Shown here piece by piece: positions 7,032-7,202 of a stretch of DNA of 7,202 nt. The position numbers were made by a program, and so were the translations under genes. Numbering within the stretch: position 1 is the first letter of the stretch; each line of letters starts with the position of its first letter. The stretch is taken from NCBI GenBank assembly GCA_025774865.1, contig JALGZO010000483.1:1-7202 (forward strand), written 5' to 3'. A model generated the notes under the pieces. It ran no database searches, was not told the origin of the DNA, and saw nothing but the letters and a program-made list of their open reading frames with translations. This DNA comes from a bacterium (GTDB lineage Bacteria > ARS69).

Positions 7032-7202
7032 GAAGAACTCCGGCGGCAGGACTCGAAAAGTGGGCGCGATGACCGTCTCCTTGGCGCGCGGCTAGTGTGC
7101 CGTCTTGAGAGCCATGAAGACTCTCGCAATTCCCTGCTGAGTCCGAGCTTCGCGAGGTCGGGAGACACCCTCGCCCGCCGTTGCTGCTTGGCTCGCGGGA
7201 CA
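7032..7202. other. Edge region without a supported gene
   Basis: This is the leader of the minus-strand ligase gene. On the minus strand a frame is open from the window edge to a TAG at 7092-7094 (36 sense codons, reading ...REARTQQGIARVFMALKTAH). That could be the tail of an upstream gene, but its third-position G/C looks lower than in the real genes here and I recognise no family. A small inverted repeat, GAGAG at 7107-7111 with CTCTC at 7121-7125, has only a weak stem. No clear promoter was found. Confidence 0.3.

Noticed and set aside
7102-7125. Inverted repeats GTCTT/AAGAC and GAGAG/CTCTC as a terminator or regulatory hairpin
   Set aside because: The stems are only five to six base pairs, mutually exclusive, and lack a U-tract. 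They are as likely to be chance.
1-7202. CRISPR arrays, tRNA/rRNA genes, insertion sequences, attachment sites
   Set aside because: No direct-repeat array, tRNA-like cloverleaf, transposase or terminal inverted repeat was seen on either strand by eye.

Overview
The window is GC-rich, densely coding bacterial DNA. Most of the plus strand is a tightly packed operon for an oxygen-sensitive, ATP-dependent class I benzoyl-CoA reductase (BCR), the key dearomatising enzyme of anaerobic aromatic degradation. The four subunit genes occur in the order C-B-A-D, the order of bcrCBAD in Thauera aromatica and badDEFG in Rhodopseudomonas palustris. The A subunit has the long form with a large insertion, which also points to the Thauera/Rhodopseudomonas type rather than the Azoarcus (bzd) type. 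The organism is probably an anaerobe or facultative anaerobe that degrades aromatics. The O-antigen-ligase-like membrane protein suggests a Gram-negative envelope. The sequence does not allow me to name a genus.

Layout: 2-976 (+) is bcrC, missing its 5' end at the window edge. It is followed by bcrB (973-2265), bcrA (2262-3551, GTG start), bcrD (3552-4427), a short-chain dehydrogenase/reductase (4424-5182, GTG start) and a GNAT-family acetyltransferase (5206-5691, possibly from 5179). Neighbouring genes overlap by four bases or abut (ATGA, GTGA, TAG|ATG, GTGA, and an ATGA at 5179), so this looks like one transcript with coupled translation. On the minus strand, 7031-5679 encodes a multi-pass Wzy/O-antigen-ligase-like protein that runs convergently into the operon. 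Its last 13 bases overlap the end of the acetyltransferase gene. The remaining 171 bases (7032-7202) hold no gene I can support.

How the genes work together: BcrA and BcrD form the ATP-hydrolysing electron activase with a [4Fe-4S] cluster. They feed low-potential electrons, from ferredoxin in characterised systems, into BcrB/BcrC, which bind and reduce the aromatic-CoA ring to a cyclic diene. The SDR is a reasonable candidate for oxidising a downstream hydroxyacyl-CoA, by analogy with BadH. The GNAT protein could be regulatory: in R. palustris both small-molecule acetylation (BadL) and lysine acetylation of the aromatic-CoA ligase affect this pathway. Both of these assignments are inference from context. 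The ferredoxin, ring hydratase, hydrolase and CoA ligase genes are not in this window.

The core is a recognisable, previously described enzyme system. The parts most worth a second look are the SDR and GNAT genes locked into the BCR operon. No mobile element, CRISPR array, RNA gene or convincing terminator was seen.
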